A stretch of 64,000 bases of DNA from Pseudomonadota bacterium (lineage in GTDB: Bacteria; Pseudomonadota; Gammaproteobacteria; Pseudomonadales; Moraxellaceae). Position numbers and translations under genes: made by a program. The notes beneath the pieces were generated by a model. That model made no database searches and was not told the DNA's origin. It saw only the letters and a list, made by a program, of their open reading frames with translations. Location: NCBI GenBank assembly GCA_021851865.1, contig JAJZBU010000002.1, forward strand, positions 85,689 through 149,688. The letters run 5' to 3'. Shown here piece after piece: positions 42,535 to 53,348 of this stretch; positions within the stretch are counted from its first letter, which is position 1; every line of letters starts with the position of its first letter.

Positions 42535-44508
42535 TTAAGGATGCTGGGGCAAGGGGCCGAGCTTGTTGTCCAGCGCCGGGCGCAGGATGCCAGGGTCGGG
42601 ATGATTGTTATAGAGATCATCGGGATAGTAGGCGATATTGCGGACTCCCCAGCTGTACAGGCGACGGATGGTATCAGCGAGTTCCTGGTCCGGGATCGGC
42701 TTGTTGGTGCGCCAGTTCGTCGTCTGCAGTTCGAAGACGGTCTTGCGCAGGCCATCGGGATAGGCTTTCACGCGTTCGACCAGATCATGGTAAAAACTGA
42801 TGGGATCGGCGGCCTGTTCCATATAAGGCATGGCCTCGATCGCGGTGTAGTCGAAGTCGTGCAAGGAGTCTTCCAGGGACTGCGCATACCATTCCTGGGC
42901 GTGCGGATTGAGGACGACCTGGGCGTAGAGATTGCGCGCCACGCGCAGTCCCGGCTGTTCATCGTTGACGGCAGCGGCCATGTCGTCGGCGAGATTGTCG
43001 AGATAGACCGTCTTCATCAGGGTCCAGCGCGCCATCGCTTCCGGTTGCTTGCGGATGTCAGCGACCGTGCCTGGTAAACCCCATTCCTGATAAGCCTTGC
43101 GCGCGAAGCTGCTGTCGTCCTCATAGTCGGAGAGGGTGACGTCATCATGAAAGAGAATGCCGTCGATCGGGGTGTTGCGGGCCAGATCGGTGAACATGTC
43201 GCGGATGAACTGGCGTGCCTTCGGTGAGAAAGGCGACAGGCGTGGATAGCCCATGGCGACATGATTGACCTTGTAGGGCAAGGTGACGACGGTATCGCGG
43301 GCGACGGGGTCGCTGCTTGGCGGTTGCCAGGCGAGCAAGGGCATCCAGGCGTAGACGTGCTTGACCTGGGTGCGGGTTTCGATCTGCCAGGCGGCGCGAT
43401 TGAAAAGGTCGGCACGCATCGGCATATGGCGGTTGGGGAAGTAGACGGCATCGGCAGCGCCATTGGCATCCGGATCAGCGAAAGCCTGCAGATAGACGAC
43501 GTTTACCCCCATGGCCTGGATGCGATCGAGCAGGCGCCCGAGGTTCTTTTCCTGCTGTTGCGGATCGGGGTCATAGATGTAGTCGAGGTCGATGTGCATG
43601 ATGCGATTGGGCATGTCCTCATCGACATCGCCGATATTGCGTTTCTGGATTTCGCTTTTCAGATCCCAGACGGTGGTCGTCTTGTCGATGAGAATACGGC
43701 GCAGCCCCCACAGGGGCGTCGTGCTGGTATTGGGGCCATCGTCGAGAGTGAGGCCGATGGGCATGCCGAGATTGGCGGCAACACGGCGCAGCTCGATGTT
43801 GTAGCGACCATAAGGCCAAACGACGATGCGCGGGGTCTGGCCGGTGTAGCTCTTGAGGAAATCCTGATTGTGTTTGAGGTCGGCGGTGATGCGGCGAATG
43901 TAGCTGGCCTGATCCTCATAGTGGTGCGTCTTGTCCGACCAGAGGCGGGCGGTGGCGGCAGGTTCCATATTGCCCTGCGGATTGGCCAGGGACCCGCGGT
44001 GCATGTTGTAGGTATGGCTGGCGATCTCCACCAGGCCGCTCTTCACCATTTCATGGATTTCGTTCTGTGAGAGCAGTTCACTGCGTGCGATGCCTTTGCC
44101 ATCAAAGTTGACGCGACCATCTTCCGGGGCATTGAGCCAGGTGCCGACCAGGGCGATGACCGTCGGGATGTGGTACATCTTGAGGATGGGGAAAGCGTAG
44201 GTATAGACCGAGCGATAGCCGTCATCGAAGGTGATGAGCACGGCCTTGTCGGGCAGGGCGCGTTTGCCGGATCGATCAGCGAGGATGTCGTCGACGCTGA
44301 CGAAGTGGTAGCCGTTGTTTTTCAGCCAGTCCATCTGGCGCATGAAATTGAGCGGTGAAACAGTATAAAAAGGGACGAGAGCACTCTCGTGATCGGCGAT
44401 TTCATGATAACTGATGATGGTGACTTCGGTGTCACCGGCGTCGGCGTAAGCTTGGCTGAGCATGCACAGGCCGAGAGCCATCCAGCAGAGGAGTCGGGTC
44501 ATCGTCAT
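42535..44508 (-). CDS. pgaB: poly-beta-1,6-N-acetyl-D-glucosamine N-deacetylase PgaB
   Basis: 657 residues. Signal peptide with likely cleavage after AYA near residue 22; no lipobox, unlike the E. coli lipoprotein. The deacetylase domain (about 28-290) has the ITFDDGY motif at 92-98; the C-terminal glycoside-hydrolase-like domain from about 310 has DGILFHDDVTLSDYED. It partially deacetylates the polymer in the periplasm before export. It begins the local pga unit; the porin gene pgaA is not upstream, where acnB lies instead. Confidence 0.94.
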   Translation of the reverse strand: MTMTRLLCWMALGLCMLSQAYADAGDTEVTIISYHEIADHESALVPFYTVSPLNFMRQMDWLKNNGYHFVSVDDILADRSGKRALPDKAVLITFDDGYRSVYTYAFPILKMYHIPTVIALVGTWLNAPEDGRVNFDGKGIARSELLSQNEIHEMVKSGLVEIASHTYNMHRGSLANPQGNMEPAATARLWSDKTHHYEDQASYIRRITADLKHNQDFLKSYTGQTPRIVVWPYGRYNIELRRVAANLGMPIGLTLDDGPNTSTTPLWGLRRILIDKTTTVWDLKSEIQKRNIGDVDEDMPNRIMHIDLDYIYDPDPQQQEKNLGRLLDRIQAMGVNVVYLQAFADPDANGAADAVYFPNRHMPMRADLFNRAAWQIETRTQVKHVYAWMPLLAWQPPSSDPVARDTVVTLPYKVNHVAMGYPRLSPFSPKARQFIRDMFTDLARNTPIDGILFHDDVTLSDYEDDSSFARKAYQEWGLPGTVADIRKQPEAMARWTLMKTVYLDNLADDMAAAVNDEQPGLRVARNLYAQVVLNPHAQEWYAQSLEDSLHDFDYTAIEAMPYMEQAADPISFYHDLVERVKAYPDGLRKTVFELQTTNWRTNKPIPDQELADTIRRLYSWGVRNIAYYPDDLYNNHPDPGILRPALDNKLGPLPQHP

Positions 44509-44532
44509 GTCCGTGAGTGTTGGGCGATGGGG

Positions 44533-44558
44533 GTCTCCCTGGCCGAAGCCAGGGAGAC
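44533..44558. terminator. perfect hairpin between acnB and pgaB
   Basis: 11-bp perfect stem (44533-44543 with 44548-44558) and a CGAA loop (TTCG on the minus strand, an ultra-stable tetraloop), 9 bases after the acnB stop. No T-run follows, so it may be a Rho-assisted end or an mRNA stabiliser. Confidence 0.6.
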
Positions 44559-44566
44559 GCTATGGC

Positions 44567-47167
44567 TCAGGTGAGCTGAGCGACGTCGATTTTCTCGGCT
44601 TTATCCGTGTACTCGTGGATATGATCGAAGCTCATGTAGCGGTAGATGTCTGCCGACATCGCGTCGATCTTCATGGCGTAGACCATGTATTCCGCCGGCG
44701 TTGGGAGTTTGCCGATCACCGCTGCCACCGAAGCCAGTTCCGCCGACGCCAAGTAGACGTTGGCGCCCTGTCCGAGGCGATTGGGGAAGTTGCGCGTCGA
44801 CGTCGAGACCACGGTGGCATTGGGGGCCACGCGCGCCTGATTGCCCATGCACAACGAGCATCCAGGGATCTCGGTGCGCGCACCGGCGCGGCCATAGATG
44901 TTGTAATAGCCTTCTTCCTTTAGCTGATGCTCGTCCATACGGGTTGGGGGGGCGATCCACATGCGCGTCGCCAGCGATCCACCTTCGACCTGCTCGAGCA
45001 GCTTACCAGCGGCGCGGAAGTGGCCGATATTGGTCATGCACGAGCCGATGAACACTTCATCCACCTTGGCACCGGCGACGTCGCTCAACAGGCGGGCGTC
45101 GTCAGGGTCATTCGGGCAGCAGAGGATGGGCTGGGTGATCGAGTTCATGTCGATCTCGATGATAGCGGCGTACTCGGCGTCGGGGTCGGCGCGCATCAGC
45201 TTGGGTTGCGCCAGCCAGGCTTCCATCGAGGAGATACGGCGGTAGATGGTGCGTGCATCGCCGTAACCATTGGCGATCATCCAGCGTAGCAGGGTGATGT
45301 TCGAGTTCAGGTAGTCTTTGACGCTCTGCTCCGACAGGGTGATGGTGCAAGCTGCCGCCGAACGCTCGGCCGAGGCGTCGGAGAGCTCGAAAGCTTGCTC
45401 CACCGTCAGCGACTCGAGACCTTCGATTTCGAGAATGCGGCCATTGAAGACGTTCTTCTTGCCTTTTTTCTCGACCGTGAGCAGACCGGATTTGATCGCC
45501 TGGTAGGGGATGGCGTGCACGAGGTCACGCAGGGTGATACCGGGCTGCATCTGACCCTTGAAGCGCACCAGCACCGACTCCGGCATGTCCAGGGGCATGA
45601 CGCCGGTGGCAGCGGCGAAGGCGACCAGGCCGGAGCCGGCCGGGAAGGAGATGCCGAGCGGGAAGCGGGTATGTGAGTCGCCGCCGGTGCCGACAGTGTC
45701 TGGCAGCAGCATGCGATTGAGCCAGCTGTGGATGATGCCGTCGCCCGGGCGCAGCGACACACCGCCGCGGTTCATGATGAAGTCCGGCAGCGAGTGATGC
45801 ATCTGCACATCCACCGGCTTGGGGTAGGCGGCGGTATGACAGAAGGATTGCATCACCAGATCTGCCGAGAAGCCGAGGCAGGCGAGATCCTTGAGTTCAT
45901 CACGCGTCATCGGGCCGGTCGTGTCCTGGGAGCCGACCGTCGTCATATGCGGTTCGCAATAGGTGCCGGGGCGCACGCCGGCGACGCCACAAGCCTTGCC
46001 GACCATCTTCTGCGCCAGGCTGTAGCCACGGCCGCTGTCGGCGGGTTGCTGCGGCTTGCGGAACAGATCGACGGGCGGCAGGGACAGCGCTTCGCGCGCC
46101 TTCGTCGTCAGGCTGCGGCCGATGATCAGATTGATGCGGCCACCGGCGCGTACTTCGTCGAGCAGCACCTGGCTCTTCAGGGTGAAGCGGCTCACCACCG
46201 TATCGCTGTTGTGACGGGTGATCTTGCCTTCATAAGGATAAATGTCGATGACGTCGCCGGTGTTGATGGCGCTGACGTCGGCCTCAAAGGGCAGGGCACC
46301 GGCGTCTTCCATGGTGTTGAAGAAGATAGGCGCGATCTTGCCGCCGATGCAGACACCACCGCCACGCTTGTTGGGGATGTAAGGAATGTCATGGCCGGTA
46401 TGCCAGAGCACCGAGTTGGTCGCAGACTTGCGGCTCGAGCCGGTGCCGACGACATCGCCGACATAGGCGACGACGTGCCCCTGATCCTTGAGTCCCTGCA
46501 GCTGGCGCAGAGGGCCGATGTTCCCGGGTACATCGGGCTGGATGCCTTCGCGGGCATTTTTGAGCATGGCGAGGGCGTGCAAGGGGATGTCCGGACGGCT
46601 CCAGGCATCCTGGGCCGGCGACAGGTCGTCGGTGTTGGTCTCGCCGCTGACCTTGAAGACGGTGACGGTGATCTTGTGTGGCACTTCCGGCAGGCGCGTG
46701 AACCATTCGGCTTCAGCCCAGCTGCGCAAAAGGTTCTGGGCGTGGGTATTACCGGTCTGGGCCTTTTCCTGGACGTCATGGAAGGCGTCGAACATGAGGA
46801 GGGTGCCTTTCAGCGCCTCGACAGCGGCCGTAGCCAAACTGGGGTGGTCGAGCAAGGCCACCAGCGGGGCGACATTGTAACCGCCGAGCATGGTGCCGAG
46901 CAGCTTGACGGCGTGCTCCGCCTGAATCAGTGGCGAACTCGCCTCGCCACGGGTGATTGCTGCCAGGAAAGCGGCTTTGACGTAGGCCGCCGGGTCGACA
47001 CCGGCGGGAACGCGGTTTTCGAAGAGGTCGAGGATGAAGGCTTCTTCGCCGGCAGGGGGAGACTTCAAAAGCTCGATCAGGCCTGCGACCTGAGCTTCGT
47101 CGAGAGCCTTGGCGGGTATGCCTTGTGCTGCGCGTTCGGCAGCCTGTTTGCGATATTCTTCGAGCAC
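44567..47167 (-). CDS. acnB: aconitate hydratase B
   Basis: 866 residues from GTG 47167, which has GAGGAG 6 bases upstream and gives the family start [22 protein letters not shown]. Fe-S cluster ligands are visible in SCMTN and CSLCMGNQ near the C terminus; [19 protein letters not shown] and [34 protein letters not shown] are AcnB signatures. It interconverts citrate and isocitrate and can bind mRNA when it loses its cluster. An upstream ATG at 47227 is less likely. Confidence 0.97.
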   Translation of the reverse strand: MLEEYRKQAAERAAQGIPAKALDEAQVAGLIELLKSPPAGEEAFILDLFENRVPAGVDPAAYVKAAFLAAITRGEASSPLIQAEHAVKLLGTMLGGYNVAPLVALLDHPSLATAAVEALKGTLLMFDAFHDVQEKAQTGNTHAQNLLRSWAEAEWFTRLPEVPHKITVTVFKVSGETNTDDLSPAQDAWSRPDIPLHALAMLKNAREGIQPDVPGNIGPLRQLQGLKDQGHVVAYVGDVVGTGSSRKSATNSVLWHTGHDIPYIPNKRGGGVCIGGKIAPIFFNTMEDAGALPFEADVSAINTGDVIDIYPYEGKITRHNSDTVVSRFTLKSQVLLDEVRAGGRINLIIGRSLTTKAREALSLPPVDLFRKPQQPADSGRGYSLAQKMVGKACGVAGVRPGTYCEPHMTTVGSQDTTGPMTRDELKDLACLGFSADLVMQSFCHTAAYPKPVDVQMHHSLPDFIMNRGGVSLRPGDGIIHSWLNRMLLPDTVGTGGDSHTRFPLGISFPAGSGLVAFAAATGVMPLDMPESVLVRFKGQMQPGITLRDLVHAIPYQAIKSGLLTVEKKGKKNVFNGRILEIEGLESLTVEQAFELSDASAERSAAACTITLSEQSVKDYLNSNITLLRWMIANGYGDARTIYRRISSMEAWLAQPKLMRADPDAEYAAIIEIDMNSITQPILCCPNDPDDARLLSDVAGAKVDEVFIGSCMTNIGHFRAAGKLLEQVEGGSLATRMWIAPPTRMDEHQLKEEGYYNIYGRAGARTEIPGCSLCMGNQARVAPNATVVSTSTRNFPNRLGQGANVYLASAELASVAAVIGKLPTPAEYMVYAMKIDAMSADIYRYMSFDHIHEYTDKAEKIDVAQLT

Positions 47168-47231
47168 GGTGCTCTCCTCGATAGTGACGGCCTCAACACC
47201 GTCGACTCGTGATCGAAGGTGCGCCATGGGT

Positions 47232-47261
47232 TGATAAGATCAGCACGCCATTTTAGTCCAA
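47232..47261 (-). promoter_or_regulatory. candidate acnB promoter
   Basis: Minus-strand TTGGAC (47256-47261), 18 bases, TTATCA (47232-47237), about 65 bases upstream of the GTG start. Both hexamers are imperfect. Confidence 0.35.
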
Positions 47262-47290
47262 TCTCGGGGAAGGCGAAAGCACCGGCCGCC

Positions 47291-48382
47291 CTATCGTGCT
47301 GCTGTCGCCGCTTCACCGATGCGTTGACGGGCTATTTGTTGGCGGATGACCTCGTTGAAGCTGTCGATCATCTGGGGGTCGAACTGGCTGGCGCGGTGGG
47401 CGTTGATTTCGGTAATGGCGCTGAACAGGGATTTGCGCGAATAACGATCGGCGCGTTCGCTGGTGATCGAGCTATAGGTGTCGACCAGGGCCAGGATGCG
47501 CGATCCGGCGGGTATATCGGTGGCCTGCAGCTTGTGCGGATAGCCTCTGCCGTCATAGCGTTCGTGATGATGCAAAACCATGAAAGCGGCCTCGTCCCAG
47601 TTGCCCATGCGGCGCAAGAGCTGGTAGCCGACCTCGACGTGGCCCTGCATCAGGCGTTGTTCGTCTCGACTCAGCTCGGCTTCCTTGTTGAAGATGCCAT
47701 GTGGGACGAAGGCCATGCCGATGTCGTGCAGGCAGACCGCAGCCATGAGTTGCTCTTCATGACAGGGCGATCCGAGCGCGGTATTGAGCAGATGCGCCAG
47801 CTCCATCATCAATTCCAGGCGCCCGCGCCGATAGATGCTCAGGCCATCGAGTTTTTGTCCAAGCGACAGCATCAGATCGAGATCGCTGGGGAGCGCGAGG
47901 ATCACCGCCTCCGGCGGTGGCGGTGGCGGGGTGTGCGGCAAAGCGAAGCGTTGCTCAGGAGAGGCGGCTCGATGCTGGTCGGCGTGCTCGATCCAAAGAC
48001 GCAGATCGTGCAGGGCTTGGTGATCGAGATGACCCTGGTGGACGAGGCTGTGGATCTGGTCATAGACAGCGTGCACGCCATAGCCGAGGAACTCCCCGAT
48101 CAGGGGCTGATAGTTCAGTCGACCATCGCGCAAGTCCTCGACGATCTCTTCCAGGGCGTGCAGAACGCCAACGTAGGCGTCGAGAAAGACCATGCGACAG
48201 TTGCCCTTGAAGGAGTGCATGTCGCGAAACAGGCGGTGAATCTGGTCGCTACCGGCATGCAGGCCGAGTCCCGCTAGGGTATGATCGATGGCGTCACAAG
48301 TGTCCTCGCAGGAAGCGAGAAATTCTTCAATCAATTCATGGCCGAGCTCGAGAAAGGGTAGCTCGTCGTCATCGGTACGCAT
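47291..48382 (-). CDS. Hpt domain fused to an HD-GYP phosphodiesterase
   Basis: 363 residues. An N-terminal histidine phosphotransfer domain (about 1-125) carries MHSFKGNC with H56 and K59-G60; a Pro-rich linker (TPPPPPP, 151-157) joins it to an HD-GYP domain (about 165-355) with HD at 219-220, HHH at 271-273 and GRGYP at 278-282. All catalytic residues are present. HD-GYP domains are usually joined to receiver domains; a phosphotransfer domain instead implies input from a histidine kinase or phosphorelay. No such kinase gene is adjacent. It reads toward acnB. Confidence 0.85.
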   Translation of the reverse strand: MRTDDDELPFLELGHELIEEFLASCEDTCDAIDHTLAGLGLHAGSDQIHRLFRDMHSFKGNCRMVFLDAYVGVLHALEEIVEDLRDGRLNYQPLIGEFLGYGVHAVYDQIHSLVHQGHLDHQALHDLRLWIEHADQHRAASPEQRFALPHTPPPPPPEAVILALPSDLDLMLSLGQKLDGLSIYRRGRLELMMELAHLLNTALGSPCHEEQLMAAVCLHDIGMAFVPHGIFNKEAELSRDEQRLMQGHVEVGYQLLRRMGNWDEAAFMVLHHHERYDGRGYPHKLQATDIPAGSRILALVDTYSSITSERADRYSRKSLFSAITEINAHRASQFDPQMIDSFNEVIRQQIARQRIGEAATAAR

Positions 48383-48624
48383 GGTCGCGATTCATAGTCT
48401 GTGGTGGATGCTCTGCTTCGAGTGTAGATGCTCTTCTTGCTTCGCGCGGCATTGCAAGCCAGAATGCGGCTGACGTCTTAACCGTCATGAAGGCAGGCCG
48501 ACGCCCCCTGAGCATGAAAAACACAACATTGACACGAGACTGTTCGTATTTTCATGCCAATTACGGGGCGTACATATATTATTGTTCCGACTTTTCGTGA
48601 TTTTCACGGTAACCTCAGGTCAGC
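48383..48624. other. 242-base divergent intergenic region
   Basis: Lies between the Hpt-HD-GYP gene and the GspE-type gene. It holds inverted-repeat copy B (48477-48520). A TTGACA hexamer occurs just after the repeat on the plus strand, and AT-rich TATATT further on, but no well-spaced pair. No coding potential seen. Confidence 0.5.
48477..48520. repeat. inverted-repeat copy B (partner at 32540-32582)
   Basis: 44 bases matching the reverse complement of 32540-32582 with two substitutions and one single-base gap. Sequence similarity stops on both sides, so only this core is shared. It sits in the promoter region of two divergent genes. Confidence 0.85.
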
Positions 48625-50364
<1,740 letters not shown>

Positions 50365-50380
50365 GCAAAGAGAACGAATT

Positions 50381-50809
50381 ATGAGCCATCACCATCTGCG
50401 TATCGAACAGTACTTTCATCATGACTGCGCCGCAGTTTTTGCCCGCTTGTCCGATCACGACCAGCTGCAGACGGTCTTCGGCGTGCCCTGCCGGCGCCTA
50501 CGCGCCGGTGACGCCGAGCTCAATGGCGTCGGCTCGGTGCGCCGCATCGGCATTTGGCCGCTGGCGGTCGAAGAAACGGTGGTGGCGCAGCAGGCGGAGC
50601 GACGCATCGACTACCGCATCAGTCGCGGCGGCGGTCCCCTGCGCGCGCATCGCGGTCAGATCGAGTTTCTCGCGCAAGACGGCGCCTGTCAGGTCGTCTG
50701 GGAGATCTGGTTCGAATCGCCCCTGCCGGGCGTCGGTGTGTTGCTCGAGCGTCTGCTCGCCGGCGCCATTCGGCGTGGTCTGAAAAAGATGGCGCGCGAC
50801 GGCGTTTGA
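50381..50809 (+). CDS. SRPBCC (START-like) family protein
   Basis: 142 residues with the polyketide cyclase/dehydrase fold pattern: LRIEQYFHHDCAAVFARLSDHDQLQTVFG, then GSVRRIGIWPLAVEETVVAQQAERRIDYRISRGGGPLRAHRG. Such proteins bind hydrophobic ligands; the ligand is unknown. It follows the ATPase gene by 16 bases and may be co-transcribed, without an obvious functional link. Confidence 0.82.
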   Translation: MSHHHLRIEQYFHHDCAAVFARLSDHDQLQTVFGVPCRRLRAGDAELNGVGSVRRIGIWPLAVEETVVAQQAERRIDYRISRGGGPLRAHRGQIEFLAQDGACQVVWEIWFESPLPGVGVLLERLLAGAIRRGLKKMARDGV

Positions 50810-50817
50810 GGGCCGGC

Positions 50818-51123
50818 TCAGGTCGGTGAGGCGTTGAAGAAGGCGCCGAGACGGTCGCGCATGTCAGGGTTGATGCGGCAGCGCAGAAATTTGCCGTCGC
50901 GCTCAGCCTGGATCAGGCCGGCGTTGACCAATTCCTTGATATGGTGCGAGATGGTCGGAGCGCCGACATCGAGATGCCGGATGATGTCGCCCAAACAGCA
51001 GCTGTGCTTGATCGAGGTCTCGCTGTAGCGCAGCAATTCAAGATAAATGGCGAGCCGGTTGGGGTGTGAGAGTGCCTTGAAGGCACGCGCCAGCTCGTCG
51101 GTCTCGGAAAGAGAAGTCAGCAT
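50818..51123 (-). CDS. ArsR-family transcriptional regulator
   Basis: 101 residues with the winged helix: LARAFKALSHPNRLAIYLELL, LGDIIRHLDVGAPTISHHIKELVNAGLIQAERDGKFLRCRI. A CC pair precedes LGDI where metal-sensing ArsR proteins carry their ELCVCD cysteines, so thiol or metal sensing is possible but unproven. It lies downstream of the OYE and SDR genes on the same strand and is their likely regulator. Confidence 0.88.
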   Translation of the reverse strand: MLTSLSETDELARAFKALSHPNRLAIYLELLRYSETSIKHSCCLGDIIRHLDVGAPTISHHIKELVNAGLIQAERDGKFLRCRINPDMRDRLGAFFNASPT

Positions 51124-51214
51124 GCCAGAGGTCTACATTCAATGTCGCTGGAGTGGGCAGTCTAACAGTCGCGGCCACCGCGGGTAAATCGCGCGCTGGC
51201 CACGACGGCGTTCT

Positions 51215-51997
51215 TCAGGCCGCCTGGCGGCGGGCGGCACGGCCTGCCAGGGTCATCGCCCAGGAGCGCGGCAAGAGCTGCAAAAAGAAAGGCAGGGGTT
51301 TGTTGACCCAGCCACTGATGATCATGCCGCGTCCAGCCAGCGTTGCCCGGTAGGCTTGTTCGGCCACCATCTCCGGGCTGTCCATCATGCGCATGATCAA
51401 GGTGCCCTCATTGCCGGCGACGTCATGAAATTCGGTCGCCGTCGCCCCCGGGCAGAGGCAGGTGACGGTGATGTTCTCGCGGCGTAGCTCATGGCGCAAG
51501 GATTCCGACAGCGATAGGACATAGGCCTTGCAGGCGGCGTAGGCGGCAAATTGTGGGCAGGGCAGAAAGGCGGCGACGGAGGCGACGTTGAGGATGCGGC
51601 CGTGACCGCGCTTCTTCATGCCCTGCAGCGCCAGGTGGCAGAGTTCGGTGAGGGCGATCATATCGACTTGCAGCATCGATTGGACCTGCGCCAGGTCGGA
51701 GTCGATGAAGGCGCCATTGAAACCGAGGCCTGCATTGTTGACCAGGATGTCGACCTGCAGGCCGGCCGCTTCGATGCGCTGCATCAGGCTGGCCGCCGCA
51801 CCGGCGATGGCGAGATCATGGGCGATGACGGTGACCGCGACGCCGTGGCTTTGCCGCAGTTCCTGCGCCAGGGACTGCAGCGCCGACTCGCGGCGCGCGA
51901 CCAGGATGAGGGCATGTCCGGCGGCGGCGAAGCGTTGTGCCAAGGCACGGCCGATACCGCTGGAAGCGCCGGTGATGAGAACGGTGGATGAGGTCAT
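51215..51997 (-). CDS. short-chain dehydrogenase/reductase
   Basis: 260 residues with ITGASSGIG near residue 8, VNNAGLG near 90 and the catalytic YAACK near 155, so a classical SDR using NAD(P)H. It starts 14 bases after the OYE gene stop, indicating one transcript. A Trp/Pro-rich C-terminal tail (WVNKPLPFFLQLLPRSWAM) suggests membrane or lipid contact, as in several acyl or steroid SDRs; this is inference. Confidence 0.9.
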   Translation of the reverse strand: MTSSTVLITGASSGIGRALAQRFAAAGHALILVARRESALQSLAQELRQSHGVAVTVIAHDLAIAGAAASLMQRIEAAGLQVDILVNNAGLGFNGAFIDSDLAQVQSMLQVDMIALTELCHLALQGMKKRGHGRILNVASVAAFLPCPQFAAYAACKAYVLSLSESLRHELRRENITVTCLCPGATATEFHDVAGNEGTLIMRMMDSPEMVAEQAYRATLAGRGMIISGWVNKPLPFFLQLLPRSWAMTLAGRAARRQAA

Positions 51998-52011
51998 GAT
52001 ATCTCCTGAGA

Positions 52012-53250
52012 TTAGGCGCGCACGCGACGTGAGCGGAAGGTATGCCAGCCCGACTCGAGCAGGGTCATGGCGAGGGAGGTGAGAGCGCTTTCACGCGGCC
52101 TTGGTTCACGCCCCTGACCCATGCGCCGCAACTGGCGGCCATACCAGGCCACTTCCATCAGCGCCATGCGGTCGATGGCGCCGATACCGGTGCTGATGCG
52201 TGAGGGCGTCTGCTGGCGGGGCGGCTCCCCGGCCAGGATGCGGCGCGGAAAATCGGGCTCGATCGCCAGCGGGCGGGCGACGCCGATGAGATCGAGGGCG
52301 GCGCTGTTGAGGGCGGCGACCATGCCCTGGCGGGTACGGAATCCGCCCGTCACCATCAGGGGCACATTGACCTCATGGCGCACTTTTTCAGCGAAGCTGA
52401 GAAAATAGGCTTCCCGCTCGCGGCTACTGGCCGACAGGGAGATGCCGGTGGACATCGCCGGCGCCTCGTAGGTGCCGCCAGAGATCTCGATCAGGTCGAT
52501 GCCGGCGGCGTCGAGGCTGCGCATGAGGGCGCTCGCCTCCTCCTCGCTGACGCCACCTTTTTGAAAGTCAGCCGAGTTGAGCTTGATCCCGATGGGGAAA
52601 TCGGCGCCGACGGCGGCGCGGATGGCGGCATAGACCTCGAGCACGAAGCGCCGGCGGCGTTCGGCATCACCGCCCCAAGCGTCCTGACGCAGATTGTGTC
52701 GGGCAGAGAGAAATTGCGAAATCAGATAGCCATGCGCCGCGTGGATCTGCACGCCGGTGAATCCGGCGCGTTGACACAGGGCGGCGGCGCGACCGAAGCG
52801 GGCGATGAGGTCCCAGATCTCCTCTTCGCTGAGCGCGCGGGGCGTGTCGAAGAAACGCGCGAGCTCTGCGCCAAAGCCGACCGCCGAAGGCGCCACGGTT
52901 TCTTGATTGAGGCCTTTCGGGGCTTGTTTGCCGGGATGATTGAGCTGCATCCAGCAGGCATTACCGGCGCTGGTGGCCGACTCTGCCCAGGCTTGAAACA
53001 TCGCCAGATCGCTATCATCCTCGAGGGCGACGTTGTTGGGTTCGCCGAGAGCCCGGCGGTCGATCATGACATTGCCGGTGATCAGCAGACCACAGCCACC
53101 TTCCGACCAACGGCGGTACAAGGGATAGAGCGCGCTCGTCGGACGGTTGTCGGGAGTTCCCAGAGCCTCGCTCATGGCCGACTTGGCGATGCGGTTGCGC
53201 AGGATGCTGCCGTTGGGCAGAGTCAGGGGACGTTGCAGGGGGTCGGTCAT
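52012..53250 (-). CDS. NADH:flavin oxidoreductase, Old Yellow Enzyme family
   Basis: 412 residues, TIM-barrel FMN enzyme. GVQIHAAHGYLISQFLSARHNLRQDAWGG holds the substrate-binding His-x-x-His-like and NxRxDxxGG motifs; the N-terminal LPNGSILRNRIAKSAMSEAL is typical of the NADH oxidase-like OYE subgroup. It reduces activated C=C bonds. It heads the OYE-SDR group under a strong promoter at 53281-53309. Confidence 0.92.
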   Translation of the reverse strand: MTDPLQRPLTLPNGSILRNRIAKSAMSEALGTPDNRPTSALYPLYRRWSEGGCGLLITGNVMIDRRALGEPNNVALEDDSDLAMFQAWAESATSAGNACWMQLNHPGKQAPKGLNQETVAPSAVGFGAELARFFDTPRALSEEEIWDLIARFGRAAALCQRAGFTGVQIHAAHGYLISQFLSARHNLRQDAWGGDAERRRRFVLEVYAAIRAAVGADFPIGIKLNSADFQKGGVSEEEASALMRSLDAAGIDLIEISGGTYEAPAMSTGISLSASSREREAYFLSFAEKVRHEVNVPLMVTGGFRTRQGMVAALNSAALDLIGVARPLAIEPDFPRRILAGEPPRQQTPSRISTGIGAIDRMALMEVAWYGRQLRRMGQGREPRPRESALTSLAMTLLESGWHTFRSRRVRA

Positions 53251-53280
53251 GATGATCCTCGCGATGACAGTGACGCGCCT

Positions 53281-53309
53281 ACCTTAGCCATTAGTTCGAT
53301 ATATGTCAA
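53281..53309 (-). promoter_or_regulatory. promoter of the OYE-SDR group with a possible ArsR operator
   Basis: Minus-strand TTGACA (53304-53309), 17 bases, TAAGGT (53281-53286). TTCGATATATGTCAA on the plus strand (53295-53309) overlaps the -35 region; TCGATATA-type sequences are common in ArsR-family operators, though this one is only partly symmetrical. Confidence 0.6.
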
Positions 53310-53348
53310 ACTTTCAAAGTGAAGATAGTCAAGGTGCAATACGCGTCT

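Noticed and set aside
45728..47212. 494-codon plus-strand frame antisense to acnB
   Set aside because: acnB is full length with its Fe-S ligands; the antisense frame has no domain features.
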